64,000 bases of DNA from NCBI GenBank assembly GCA_900696645.1, contig CAADGV010000043.1, positions 1-64,000 of the forward strand, written 5' to 3'. Source of the DNA: an uncultured Chlorobiota bacterium (GTDB lineage Bacteria > Bacteroidota > Ignavibacteria > UBA10030 > UBA6906). Position numbers and translations under genes: made by a program. Of the stretch, positions 17,680-27,263 are shown piece after piece (the first letter of the stretch is position 1; the number at the start of each line of letters is the position of its first letter). The notes beneath the pieces are model-generated. The model ran no database searches, was not told the DNA's origin, and worked only from the letters and a program-made list of their open reading frames with translations.

Positions 17680-20247
17680 TTAGAACTCAAGCCGTGCGCC
17701 AACGCGAATGCGGCGCGGGTCGTAGTACGCGCCCGGATCGCCCAACTCTCCGCCAACACGTCCGTTGGAATCAAACCAACGTATGTTTTTCGCATTCAGC
17801 ACGTTGCGGGCATCGGCATACAACGTTAGATGGTAGAAATTGGGTTCGCAACCGAGCGCAAACTCCCTTCTCACTTTCAAATTGACAAACAGAACATCTT
17901 CCATCCGCGCATTGTTGGGGAGAAATGCCTTGGTGGAATCGAGCGGCGTATATCCGTCCCTCGTCGGGTAGAATGTGTACGGCCTCGGCGAATTGTAGAG
18001 AACGACGATATTCATCTGCATTCCCCAAAACAGACTGAAGTCAGCATCAGCTTTAATCGTATGACGTTGATCCCAGCTCAACGGATAGGGCCGCGCGACA
18101 AGCGGAAAACCCCATTGTGCAAGATTGATCGACTGATTGACATTATCACTCACCCCCTCCGTCACCATATAGGAGTACGAAATGGTGCCCGAGAATTTCT
18201 CCCCCCGTTCCTGGCTGATAACGAATTCCAATCCGTTCACCGTTGCCTGAGCATTGTTGACGTACGACGCAAATCCATAGTCACCCGCAGACTTGCTGTC
18301 GAACGGAATCAGCGTCTTCGAATCAATCTGGTTGGAGATCGATTTCCGGAAATACGTTGCTGATGCTACCACCGTGGGACTGATGCCGTGCTTGAATCCG
18401 GCCTCCCATGCAATCGTTCGCTCGGGTTCAAGGTCGGGATTCCCCGTCAGCACGCCGCGGGTTCCCGAACGGATCTGGGAGGGATTGATTCCGGAGTAGA
18501 GGTAGTCGAACAACGGATATTGGAAATACTGCCCGAAGTTTACATAGAAGAATGATGACGGGCCGACGGGAGCCGCAAAGGCTACACGCGGACTGAATTG
18601 ATGCTTGAATTTCACATTCGTTGTGCCGACAACGCGCTGTTCGTATTCATCCTGCCTGACCGGAATAAACTCGACGATTGGACGGGCAGCTCTTGTATCC
18701 AGAAAATCCCATCGAACACCAAAACTGAAACTCGAACCATCCCTCACAAACTCAATTTTGTCCTGAACATACACGCTGCCTGAACGGGGAGAGTAATTGT
18801 AAGAATTGCTGTAGTTCAAGAGTTCGGCGTTCTCAAGGGGTTTGCCGAAGTAGGTCAGTTGCGGCTCGAACTTCACAAGATCGGAAAGGATATTGTACTG
18901 GTGCAACTCAACGCCCGCTTTGACAATGTGCGACCTATCGATTTGTGCCGTGACATCAGCCTTCAACGTATATATCGTCTGCCGCGTATCTGCCCACCAA
19001 TGGCGCTTTCCGCCAACAATGTATCGCAGAAAGAAATCATATTCGTACGGCCGGAGATTCTGATCTGCGCCGATACGTTCTCCTATTTCCGAACGCTGAA
19101 AATATCGACTGACGCTGGCGGTATAGAACACGTTATCGGAAAGCGTATGAGAAAGCGTCAGGGCGAGGCGGTACGAATTGCGGTTCCGTGCAGGCAATCC
19201 CGGAAGATTGAACCGCCAACTGAACTCGTAGTCGCGCCAGTCGCGAAGCGAGTAAATGCCCTGAAGGGCAAGCCGCACCGACGGACTGATGATAGACTCC
19301 AGCTTGCTGAACCCGTTGAGTTCACTGATAACGCCGTCAACCCGAAACCGGTCGAAATCCCGCCACCATCGAGTGTCGCTCTTCGTGTACGTGTTCGCGG
19401 TGAAGTAATACAGCTTGGCAGGCACAATCGGACCGCCCGCTGTTATTTCCATTTCGGTCAGCCTATCCTGCTGTTCATTCACTCGTGTCGGGAGCAATCC
19501 GTCACTTTCAACCCGCCCGCCAATCTCGTGTTTGTCGGCACCGGTTTTTGTCACAACGTTGACAATACCCGACATGGCATTGCCGTACTGCGCTTCAAAT
19601 CCGCCGGTGTGAATTGTCATTCCGGTGATGGAACTTTTTGGTAGACCCGTTCCCAACCCTCCGCCAACAACATCCTGAACGGGAAGCCCATCAACAAGAT
19701 ACACAACCTCGTTGGTCTTGCCGCCTCGAACGTTTCCTTCGATTGTTGTTCCCGGCTGAAGGCCCAGCACTTCCTGGAATGCAACGACCGGCAGTTTATC
19801 GAGTTTCACTTCCCCGATGGAGAATGCAGTCGAAGGTTGGTCTTTTTGGATCAGCGGGCGTTCGGCGCGAACTTCCACCGCGTCCAATTCCACTGCCGAA
19901 GGATCCAATTGCATATCAATACGCGTTCGCAAGTCGGGCAGGATGGTGACGTTCTGCAGAATTACGGTGCGGTACCCGACGGAACTGAACTTCACGCTGT
20001 ACGTTCCTGCCCGGATATTGGCAATCACAAAGATGCCGTCTACATCGGCGGCGGCGCCGAGTTGAGTTCCCATCACGGTGACGTTTGCACCGATGATGTA
20101 TTGACCGGTGGCTTTGTCCGTCACGCGTCCTTCAAGCAATCCCGTTGTTCCCGCAAACAGGGAACTGCAGAACATCATGGTCAGCAGTACCCTGCCTGCG
20201 AGAACGGCAATTCCGTTTCGTTTTCGACTTATATCAGTATCGTTCAT
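17680..20247 (-). CDS. TonB-dependent receptor with N-terminal carboxypeptidase-regulatory-like domain
   Basis: LEGRVTDKATGQYIIGANVTVMGTQLGAAADVDGIFVIANI...; plug VYLVDGLPVQD...; C-terminal YYDPRRIRVGARLEF. Confidence 0.9.
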   Translation of the reverse strand: MNDTDISRKRNGIAVLAGRVLLTMMFCSSLFAGTTGLLEGRVTDKATGQYIIGANVTVMGTQLGAAADVDGIFVIANIRAGTYSVKFSSVGYRTVILQNVTILPDLRTRIDMQLDPSAVELDAVEVRAERPLIQKDQPSTAFSIGEVKLDKLPVVAFQEVLGLQPGTTIEGNVRGGKTNEVVYLVDGLPVQDVVGGGLGTGLPKSSITGMTIHTGGFEAQYGNAMSGIVNVVTKTGADKHEIGGRVESDGLLPTRVNEQQDRLTEMEITAGGPIVPAKLYYFTANTYTKSDTRWWRDFDRFRVDGVISELNGFSKLESIISPSVRLALQGIYSLRDWRDYEFSWRFNLPGLPARNRNSYRLALTLSHTLSDNVFYTASVSRYFQRSEIGERIGADQNLRPYEYDFFLRYIVGGKRHWWADTRQTIYTLKADVTAQIDRSHIVKAGVELHQYNILSDLVKFEPQLTYFGKPLENAELLNYSNSYNYSPRSGSVYVQDKIEFVRDGSSFSFGVRWDFLDTRAARPIVEFIPVRQDEYEQRVVGTTNVKFKHQFSPRVAFAAPVGPSSFFYVNFGQYFQYPLFDYLYSGINPSQIRSGTRGVLTGNPDLEPERTIAWEAGFKHGISPTVVASATYFRKSISNQIDSKTLIPFDSKSAGDYGFASYVNNAQATVNGLEFVISQERGEKFSGTISYSYMVTEGVSDNVNQSINLAQWGFPLVARPYPLSWDQRHTIKADADFSLFWGMQMNIVVLYNSPRPYTFYPTRDGYTPLDSTKAFLPNNARMEDVLFVNLKVRREFALGCEPNFYHLTLYADARNVLNAKNIRWFDSNGRVGGELGDPGAYYDPRRIRVGARLEF

Positions 20248-20300
20248 AATGCTTCTGTCTGTGAGCAGTTCAACTCCGCCCGCGGGCGGTTCCTGTCAAA

Positions 20301-22595
20301 TCAACGCACAGAGATGATGTTTGCAAGCAAACGAAGGCTTCCGGCATGAACATTCATCCACTGCGGCTGCAACGCAAGGTCAACATACGTTACCCTGCCC
20401 TTGCCGACACTGCGGGAAACCACGAGCGGCTCGTCCGATCCTGCACTTCTGACCGGGATTTCATAATCACCACCCAAAGAAAGAGTGTTGTACGCCTTGC
20501 GGAAAACCCACTCGTCAAAATCACTCGCGGCAATAGCGTTCGGCTTTGTGAGCATGGGATGCGTGGTGTCAAATGCAATCGGGCTCGTTTCGTCGAATCG
20601 GTGCGAGGGTTGCGCGCGAATGCCCTTCAATAACGGTATCGATGAGACATCAGCGCTTTCTTGGGCAAGCACAACCAGATGCCCGCCGCGTTCTACAAAT
20701 CTTTCTACAATTCTCGTCGATTGCTTCAAGCGGGGATGCAGAGCAAAGGAACGTCTGTCGAGAATGAGAACATCTGTTCCCTCCAATGTCCTTGCCGACA
20801 AATCATCAGGACGGAGCTTTCGGGCCCGTAGCCCGATGCGTCGCAGCGCATCCAATGTTGCGCTGTTTTCAACCCCGCCGATCACGGCAACCGACCGTAA
20901 GGTGTCGGCAAGAACGGAAAATATCCGGGCCACAAACATTCCCTGCGGCATTTCATCGATCAGGATACTGGAGATATGATCTCCCTCGGGCACAGGGGAA
21001 TGGAGTTTCAACCTCAATGTATCCACTTGCGTGGCACCTTTATGACTCAACCTGAACGGCCGGCCCGGGGCAAACATCACCGAATCGCGAATGTGAATCG
21101 TGTCGCGCACACCGTCCCGACTGTGATTCATCAGCCGGACTGCCACCATTTCATCATCCATTGCCCGAACAACCGGCGTCAGCACTTCAAACGACAATTT
21201 CGGGGAGAAAGAAAAATACATGCTGCCGCGATAGATGAAGCTTCTCAACCTGTCCGGAGCAGTATGAATAATGAAGAAGTATGTCGGCTTTCGGATTGTC
21301 TGATGAAAATTCCCGAACTCTGTGCGGGGATAGTCATACACTAATGTGGAGGGTGTCAGCAAGCGATACTTCTCGCCGGGTTCCAGAAGTACTCTGCGTC
21401 TCACGTCCTCGTTCAAAATCCATCCTGCATCAACCGCAGGAATGAACAACTCAGTCGTTCCCCCGTCGCTTACCCCTTGAACCTTCGAAATATCCAAAAA
21501 GGTAACTTGCGCATTCGTGAGAATCGAATCACTGACCGCAAAGACAACCTTTACTCCAAGCAGAACATTTCTCAGTCCTTCAAGAGTTGCTTTCCACTTC
21601 AACAACGTCCTTCGTTCGGTTGCGCTGAATTGATGGATACGCGTGATCTTCAAGTCAACTGAATCCAGAAGCGAAACCACGTAACGAAGATTCCTGTCGG
21701 TATTCCGGTTCTTGGAGGACAAAACACTCCTTGACAGCTTGTGAAGCTCTGTATCCAGAACTCGCAAACGATCTGAAATACCGGGCAATCCTGTATCGAG
21801 TGCGACGCCCACAAACGTTGAAGGATGGAGTATGCGATATACCGGAACATCAGTTCTCCATGCAGCCCGTTGTACCGCCAACGACTTGTACGTTGCTGCC
21901 GCCGCCCCCGCAATCGTCCGGTAGGTCACCTTCAATTCTTGATGCGTTTCATCTATAGGAAGAGAAAAGCCTTTGTCAAGCGGAGATTCGAGAGCCACAC
22001 GGTCGACGTTCCAGGTTCCATGCTTCGACACTTGACGCACTGCCTCGAGTACATCATGCACAACTATTTCTGTTCGAAGTGGGGAGCCGGAAAAACCAAA
22101 GTCGGGCGAAATGAGAATAAGGTCGGGCTTGAACTCCCCGATGATTTGGCGCAATCGCATCTGGAGAGAATCGGCATGCCAGAGGTTTCGTACTGCTGCC
22201 GAATCGGAAGCGGATGCCATATCAGGCAGATTCATGAACCGCGCTTCGCCATCGAGCATTGCCAGCGCAATGGCTGCCTCTTCACGTCTGACCGCCGCAA
22301 GCATCGCCGGATACTCAGACTGTATGTCGCTTTCTCCCGACTCTCCATTAGTGATGTAGGCCGTCAGGATTTTTGCGCCTTTGGCCAATCTGAAATAAGC
22401 CAGCGCAGAGAGATCCTCATATCCCGGCTGCATTGCGATGCACAAAACATTGACATCGCCGGACAAATCACGCGTTAGTTGGTAAAGCGCTGTGTCGCCA
22501 ACTGCCGGGAAAACTCTTGACTCTGGTTCTGCTTGAATTCCGGCTGCGAAGCCGAGAACAAGAACGACAAGGAAAAACAAACGACAACCAATCAC
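20301..22595 (-). CDS. PIG-L (LmbE-like) deacetylase-family protein with altered active-site motif; C-terminal GATase1-like region
   Basis: NVLCIAMQPGYEDLSALAYFRLAKGAKILTAYITNGESGESD...RREEAAIALAML matches PIG-L layout; GTG start. Confidence 0.65.
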   Translation of the reverse strand: MIGCRLFFLVVLVLGFAAGIQAEPESRVFPAVGDTALYQLTRDLSGDVNVLCIAMQPGYEDLSALAYFRLAKGAKILTAYITNGESGESDIQSEYPAMLAAVRREEAAIALAMLDGEARFMNLPDMASASDSAAVRNLWHADSLQMRLRQIIGEFKPDLILISPDFGFSGSPLRTEIVVHDVLEAVRQVSKHGTWNVDRVALESPLDKGFSLPIDETHQELKVTYRTIAGAAAATYKSLAVQRAAWRTDVPVYRILHPSTFVGVALDTGLPGISDRLRVLDTELHKLSRSVLSSKNRNTDRNLRYVVSLLDSVDLKITRIHQFSATERRTLLKWKATLEGLRNVLLGVKVVFAVSDSILTNAQVTFLDISKVQGVSDGGTTELFIPAVDAGWILNEDVRRRVLLEPGEKYRLLTPSTLVYDYPRTEFGNFHQTIRKPTYFFIIHTAPDRLRSFIYRGSMYFSFSPKLSFEVLTPVVRAMDDEMVAVRLMNHSRDGVRDTIHIRDSVMFAPGRPFRLSHKGATQVDTLRLKLHSPVPEGDHISSILIDEMPQGMFVARIFSVLADTLRSVAVIGGVENSATLDALRRIGLRARKLRPDDLSARTLEGTDVLILDRRSFALHPRLKQSTRIVERFVERGGHLVVLAQESADVSSIPLLKGIRAQPSHRFDETSPIAFDTTHPMLTKPNAIAASDFDEWVFRKAYNTLSLGGDYEIPVRSAGSDEPLVVSRSVGKGRVTYVDLALQPQWMNVHAGSLRLLANIISVR

Positions 22596-22628
22596 AATAC
22601 ACTCATGGTTTTGTGGACGGAAACAAAA

Positions 22629-22658
22629 AAGACTGCCCCGGCACTCCGGGGCAGTCTT
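22629..22658 (-). terminator. Strong intrinsic terminator downstream of PorV-like gene 22696-23742
   Basis: aagactgccccgg-cact-ccggggcagtctt 13-bp stem; minus strand continues TTTTGTTT. Confidence 0.88.
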
Positions 22659-22695
22659 CGAACTAAGACGTAGTACGCCTCGTCCTGACTGTGAA

Positions 22696-23742
22696 CTAGA
22701 ATCCTACCTTCAACGAGAACACATTGTTATTGTTGAAGAGATCGACCTGTCGAAATGCATAGTCGAATGTCAGTTCGAGGTCGGTGGTCACGTAGGTGAT
22801 ACCGACACCGGCGGTGATACCGAAGATGCGGTCTTCCTTCTCGACTTTGGGGAGGAGGTTGCCGCCGACACGGCCTGCAAGTTTGACCTGGTCAGTTCCG
22901 TAGAGAAGCTCTCCACCGAAGCGCCATTCGTCAACGTACAGGTTGTTGTTGGTGAACGAACCGCTGCCCACATAGCTGAACTCGTCGCTGAAGTTTCCGG
23001 TATAGGCCAGACCAAACTCCACAAGCGAAGGCAGGTCAAAGCTTGCTGCTTCCGATTTGTAGGGTTGTTCCGGTCGACTTCCATCGCTGGAAACGGCTGC
23101 ACGGTAGAGACCGGAACCATCGAACTTCATTCCGGGCCCGATGTTCTTTACCGCGACGCCAAGGTGTAGTCCCTTCACGTTAACGAGTCCGCTGTACTGC
23201 ACACCGAAATCGAATGCAACACCGGAGGCAGACACACGGTCAATCTGTTCGGTAATCAGTTTGGTGGTGATACCGACAGAGATCGCATCTGTCAACGGGC
23301 GCGCGTAGGTAACCCCTACGGTGACGTACGTTGGCGAGAAATTTCTCCCTGAACGGTTTTCAGGATCGTCGTTCGTTGTCAACGGAATATCCCCGAAGCT
23401 CAACGACTTGATGGACAAGCCGAGAATCCCGAAATCACCGAATGAAGCACCGATGGCGCCGTAGCTCACGCTAATGTCAGCGATATACGACATTGACGAG
23501 AACATACCTTCGGCCGAGTTCTTAAGTAATCCCAACCCTGCAGGGTTGAAATGAATTGCCTCGACACCTGTTGCATTTGCCAACGATGCACTTCCCATCG
23601 CAAGATACCGGGCGCCGACGGGGATTAACAACTCGGGGGCCGCCGATGTACCGGTTCTCTTGTTCTGCGCGTCCGCAGTACCGACCACGCCCGCGAACAG
23701 CACGCCGAACACGAGGGCGCTGATCAACATCTTCTTTGTCAT
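22696..23742 (-). CDS. PorV/PorQ-family outer membrane protein
   Basis: Start at MTKKMLISALVFGVLFAGVVGTADA with AAAGGAGAA upstream; GTSAAPELLIPVGARYLAMGSASLANATGVEAIHFNPAGLG; C-terminal VFSLKVGF. Confidence 0.87.
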   Translation of the reverse strand: MTKKMLISALVFGVLFAGVVGTADAQNKRTGTSAAPELLIPVGARYLAMGSASLANATGVEAIHFNPAGLGLLKNSAEGMFSSMSYIADISVSYGAIGASFGDFGILGLSIKSLSFGDIPLTTNDDPENRSGRNFSPTYVTVGVTYARPLTDAISVGITTKLITEQIDRVSASGVAFDFGVQYSGLVNVKGLHLGVAVKNIGPGMKFDGSGLYRAAVSSDGSRPEQPYKSEAASFDLPSLVEFGLAYTGNFSDEFSYVGSGSFTNNNLYVDEWRFGGELLYGTDQVKLAGRVGGNLLPKVEKEDRIFGITAGVGITYVTTDLELTFDYAFRQVDLFNNNNVFSLKVGF

Positions 23743-23767
23743 GGTCGTTTCTCCTTTGTTCTTATTG

Positions 23768-26700
23768 TTAGAATACATCGAGCACCTCCTGTTCCTGAAT
23801 GACCGCAATCTTCAGAACCTTCGAGGTTCCGAGGTCAGGAAGTTCCACGTACGCAATGTACATCCCGCTTGCAACCGGGAAATTGTCCTGGTTATTCAAA
23901 TCCCATCTCATGAATTGCGAGTTATCATTCTTCTCCAATGTCCGAACCACTTGCCCTGCCAGGTTGAATATGCGAATTGTTGCTCTGGCAGGCAAGAAGT
24001 TGAACGTCACAAATCGAACTAAACGACTCGTCTCAGCCGGATTGAACGCGTAGTACGGATTTGGAAAGACACCAATTTTCGCGGCATCCTGCTTCGCAAG
24101 AGCCATGTCACCAATCGTGGGAGCCGATGTCTTGAATTGATAGCTATCTGTACCCGCGACAATCGGGTTTGCAAACCGTACCTGATACACGTCGCCGTTC
24201 TTCCACCTGGAAGCTCCTGTCTGTGTAAAGAACAGCAACCAACCGATTTTCGGATCGTTCGGGAAGAATCTCGTGTTCTCGGCAGTCGCCGGATCGTACG
24301 GTGTATAGATGACAACAATATAATCACGGCCTGTCATACGGTAGCGAGGCTCTTGACCAGGCACATTAGGATTGCCAACGTCGTTTCCGTATGGAGAGGC
24401 AGCGTCAGCGTTACGGTTAATCACCGCATAGTTGAGTTGCCGGTTGTTTTCGATATCCCATAACTCGAATGGAGACCGCATTTGGACGTTCAAATGGCTC
24501 GTTGCAGTAACAGTTGATACGCCAAAAGATGCGCGCGCCCACTGCGTCGTCCACTGTCCGCCCGTTGTTATCGGAGCGTCATTGTTTGAAGTCCCGGTTG
24601 CATCGTTGCCGGTGAACCGAAACTCGAGGTCAGCCTGCAAATCCGTCAACGCAGGATCGGGCGGAACCGTTGGGCCAGGTGCCATGGAAGCCTTGTAAAG
24701 CCCCGTAGCCCCGCCGAAGAGCGTGTAGTCACCCCACAGATTCAATAATCCGCCTGTGGCCGGCACAGTTTGCCTGTGCGACAGGATTGTGGTTGGTGGG
24801 TCGTATGTAAGAGCCGACATACTCAACTGCACGCCGTCAAAGATGGCGTAATCATTATCACCTGAAGTGTTTCTCTGCTTTGCCATCACTGTTGATCCCT
24901 TGTTGACGGTCCAGGAGTGGACAGGTAAACCTGCTACCGTGTCAACGACCCAATTCACATCGTAGGTCGCAGTCTGGAGACGTGATGGATCAATCACTTT
25001 TGCCACAGCAGTGGCATCACCCGAGCCGCCAGTCTTTCTTACGGTTATCGTATCGCCGAATCCGGAAGTAATTCGTGTTCCCGGTCTCGCGCTTTGCGGG
25101 CGCACAGTAAGCACCTGAACATCAGACTCAAGTGCAGCGGGCAGATAATTTGGCACATTTGCAACACTGTATGAAGTAACTGCCAAATAATATTCCTGGC
25201 CGTTGTTCAGCTTGTCAATGTCACGAATGTAGTCCCGATTGAAGTTGAAATATCTCACGACACCAGAGTTGCTGCCAAATTGAACAGGCAACTGGAGGAT
25301 TTGCCCAGAGGATGGATCGAACTGCTCATCAAGCACAACATCAGGATCCGTCGCAAGGTCGTAAGTTGCAACGCGGACGCCTTCACTCAACCGTGCACTC
25401 CGGCTTGGCAACTGGTAAATATTGTATCCTTCGAATTTATATTCGCCGGGTTGGTTGATCGTTGTTTCTGTTTGAGCCACTCGTGCAAGATTTGATCCCC
25501 ACTCCAGAATCACCTGACCATCGAGTTCAGAAACCTGGACAGCGGGAGCAACAGGCGGCTTCGGAACCTGGAACAACGCATCAAATGTGTTCTGAACGAA
25601 CCGGTCGTTGAACTTCATAACCGAGACGCTCGAGAGACGGCCCGAACCCAAACCCGCAACAGTACCAATCACAACTTCCTGCGTGTCACCGGGAGCAAGC
25701 CTGAACGGACCGCTGTTAAGTGCAATGCGGCGGTCGCCGGGACCGAACGAATAGTCAGTACCCAATCCATCGATGAATCCTTGTCTCTTCACCGGATCTC
25801 CATTCAGCGGGAAAAAGGAAAGAGGCTCGCCCGGTGGATGTGGATAGTAAATATCCGGGCCCGTCGAGGCATTGGGAACAAATCCGCGCAACATCTTCCA
25901 CCATCTGAGGCCGCCCTCGCGCGTAAATGGAGGGTCGGAAATGCCGCTTCCGGCCGAGAAGTACACGAAGGAAGTCATCGGAAGATTTTCGTAGCCGTCG
26001 CGGTATTGGAAGTTAAATACCGCCCGTGCGCCGGGTGCCGTCGATGCAACAATGGGACCGGCGAGGAAGTCGTATCCGGAGGATGGAGGCGGAAGATTGA
26101 ACTTTTTGAACTCGAGGTCGACAGCGTTGCCGTTATAAACGTATGCAAGACTTGCTGCGGAATCAACGCCGACAAGGTCATCACCAGCCGAACCAAGATC
26201 GGGGTCTGACCATTGCGAGACATACATGCTGTCAATATAGAATGAACCTCTGGCCCCGCCTCCGATATCGACACCGCCCTTGTTAATAATGCGGTACCGC
26301 TTGAAGTAGAGGTTGCCCATTGCATCTGTCCGCTTATAGCCGAACAATGTCATCTGGATTTCCAAGCCCAAAGGTTCCGAGCCGTAGAGGCCCAATGCAA
26401 CATTCCGGTTCAGGTCGTTGAACACAGTCCAAACAACCTGATCGGCCGGTGAACTCGGGTCGGACCCGGCAACACCGGGCTCGTCGTGGTTACCCGAAAT
26501 CAATTCTTCAGGTGTAAGTCCGGAAGGCGGCGGTTGATAGCCTGGCGTCCCATTTCTTTCGATGTAGGGGGCACCGTATGCCACCGGCCATTCATTCCAA
26601 TCTGTTTCATACTGCTGCAGAATTGCCGCTTTGTCTGCCGAACTGACATCGCCGATCAACTTTTCGAACGATTCAGCAGCATCGCGCGTCAATTCGGTTT

Positions 26701-27178
26701 CGCTCATTTGCTTGAAGTCGCGACGAATTCTGAAAATACGCACATCGGCGTCGGCAGGATTGGAGGGTACCGCAGTGGCGCCCGTTCCAATAATGCGACC
26801 TGCCTGAGTACCGACATTGTATGTGGCACCTCCCACACGAATAACCTGCGTCGGAGCCTCATTCTGAAAGTTGGGATCAAGATACGCCTTACCGCCGTAC
26901 ATGAAACCATCCTGATAAATCACCCACTTTGTGCCACGCGGATAGTACATACCATCATCGCCTGTAGGCGAGTGATTCGACTGACCATCACGACGCGCCC
27001 ATGTCCAGAGATTGTTGATATTCAAAATCTGGTATGTTGGCGTTCCGAGTGTTCGGTTAAGCGATGGCGTCCGGGTACGGTTGGCCTTATCCGGGCCCTC
27101 GGCTGCAAGTGCCGACCATACGATCAGACTCGCAATGCCGACCGTTCCGACAATAGTCTTGAACGTTCTTCGCATCAT
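23768..27178 (-). CDS. Large secreted protein with T9SS-like C-terminal sorting domain, of unknown function
   Basis: Start at MMRRTFKTIVGTVGIASLIVWSALA; C-terminus GVFPNPYYAFNP...RIFNLAGQVVRTLEKND...NFPVASGMYIAYVELPDLG...KIAVIQE. Confidence 0.82.
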   Translation of the reverse strand: MMRRTFKTIVGTVGIASLIVWSALAAEGPDKANRTRTPSLNRTLGTPTYQILNINNLWTWARRDGQSNHSPTGDDGMYYPRGTKWVIYQDGFMYGGKAYLDPNFQNEAPTQVIRVGGATYNVGTQAGRIIGTGATAVPSNPADADVRIFRIRRDFKQMSETELTRDAAESFEKLIGDVSSADKAAILQQYETDWNEWPVAYGAPYIERNGTPGYQPPPSGLTPEELISGNHDEPGVAGSDPSSPADQVVWTVFNDLNRNVALGLYGSEPLGLEIQMTLFGYKRTDAMGNLYFKRYRIINKGGVDIGGGARGSFYIDSMYVSQWSDPDLGSAGDDLVGVDSAASLAYVYNGNAVDLEFKKFNLPPPSSGYDFLAGPIVASTAPGARAVFNFQYRDGYENLPMTSFVYFSAGSGISDPPFTREGGLRWWKMLRGFVPNASTGPDIYYPHPPGEPLSFFPLNGDPVKRQGFIDGLGTDYSFGPGDRRIALNSGPFRLAPGDTQEVVIGTVAGLGSGRLSSVSVMKFNDRFVQNTFDALFQVPKPPVAPAVQVSELDGQVILEWGSNLARVAQTETTINQPGEYKFEGYNIYQLPSRSARLSEGVRVATYDLATDPDVVLDEQFDPSSGQILQLPVQFGSNSGVVRYFNFNRDYIRDIDKLNNGQEYYLAVTSYSVANVPNYLPAALESDVQVLTVRPQSARPGTRITSGFGDTITVRKTGGSGDATAVAKVIDPSRLQTATYDVNWVVDTVAGLPVHSWTVNKGSTVMAKQRNTSGDNDYAIFDGVQLSMSALTYDPPTTILSHRQTVPATGGLLNLWGDYTLFGGATGLYKASMAPGPTVPPDPALTDLQADLEFRFTGNDATGTSNNDAPITTGGQWTTQWARASFGVSTVTATSHLNVQMRSPFELWDIENNRQLNYAVINRNADAASPYGNDVGNPNVPGQEPRYRMTGRDYIVVIYTPYDPATAENTRFFPNDPKIGWLLFFTQTGASRWKNGDVYQVRFANPIVAGTDSYQFKTSAPTIGDMALAKQDAAKIGVFPNPYYAFNPAETSRLVRFVTFNFLPARATIRIFNLAGQVVRTLEKNDNSQFMRWDLNNQDNFPVASGMYIAYVELPDLGTSKVLKIAVIQEQEVLDVF

Positions 27179-27225
27179 ATTGGGAACTCCTAGAATTAGT
27201 TGATTAAGTTTGAACATACTTTTCA

Positions 27226-27252
27226 GGAGCAACTCCGAAGCGGAGTTGCTCC
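27226..27252 (-). promoter_or_regulatory. Intercistronic hairpin between TonB receptor and the 1.1-kaa surface protein
   Basis: ggagcaactccg-aag-cggagttgctcc perfect 12-bp stem, no T-run after it. Confidence 0.6.
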
Positions 27253-27263
27253 CGGGTTGCACA

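Noticed and set aside
17073-17795. Track start of the upstream lipoprotein, overlapping the TonB receptor gene
   Set aside because: The lipobox signal peptide begins at 17663; the upstream extension is just the open frame within the receptor's 3' end.
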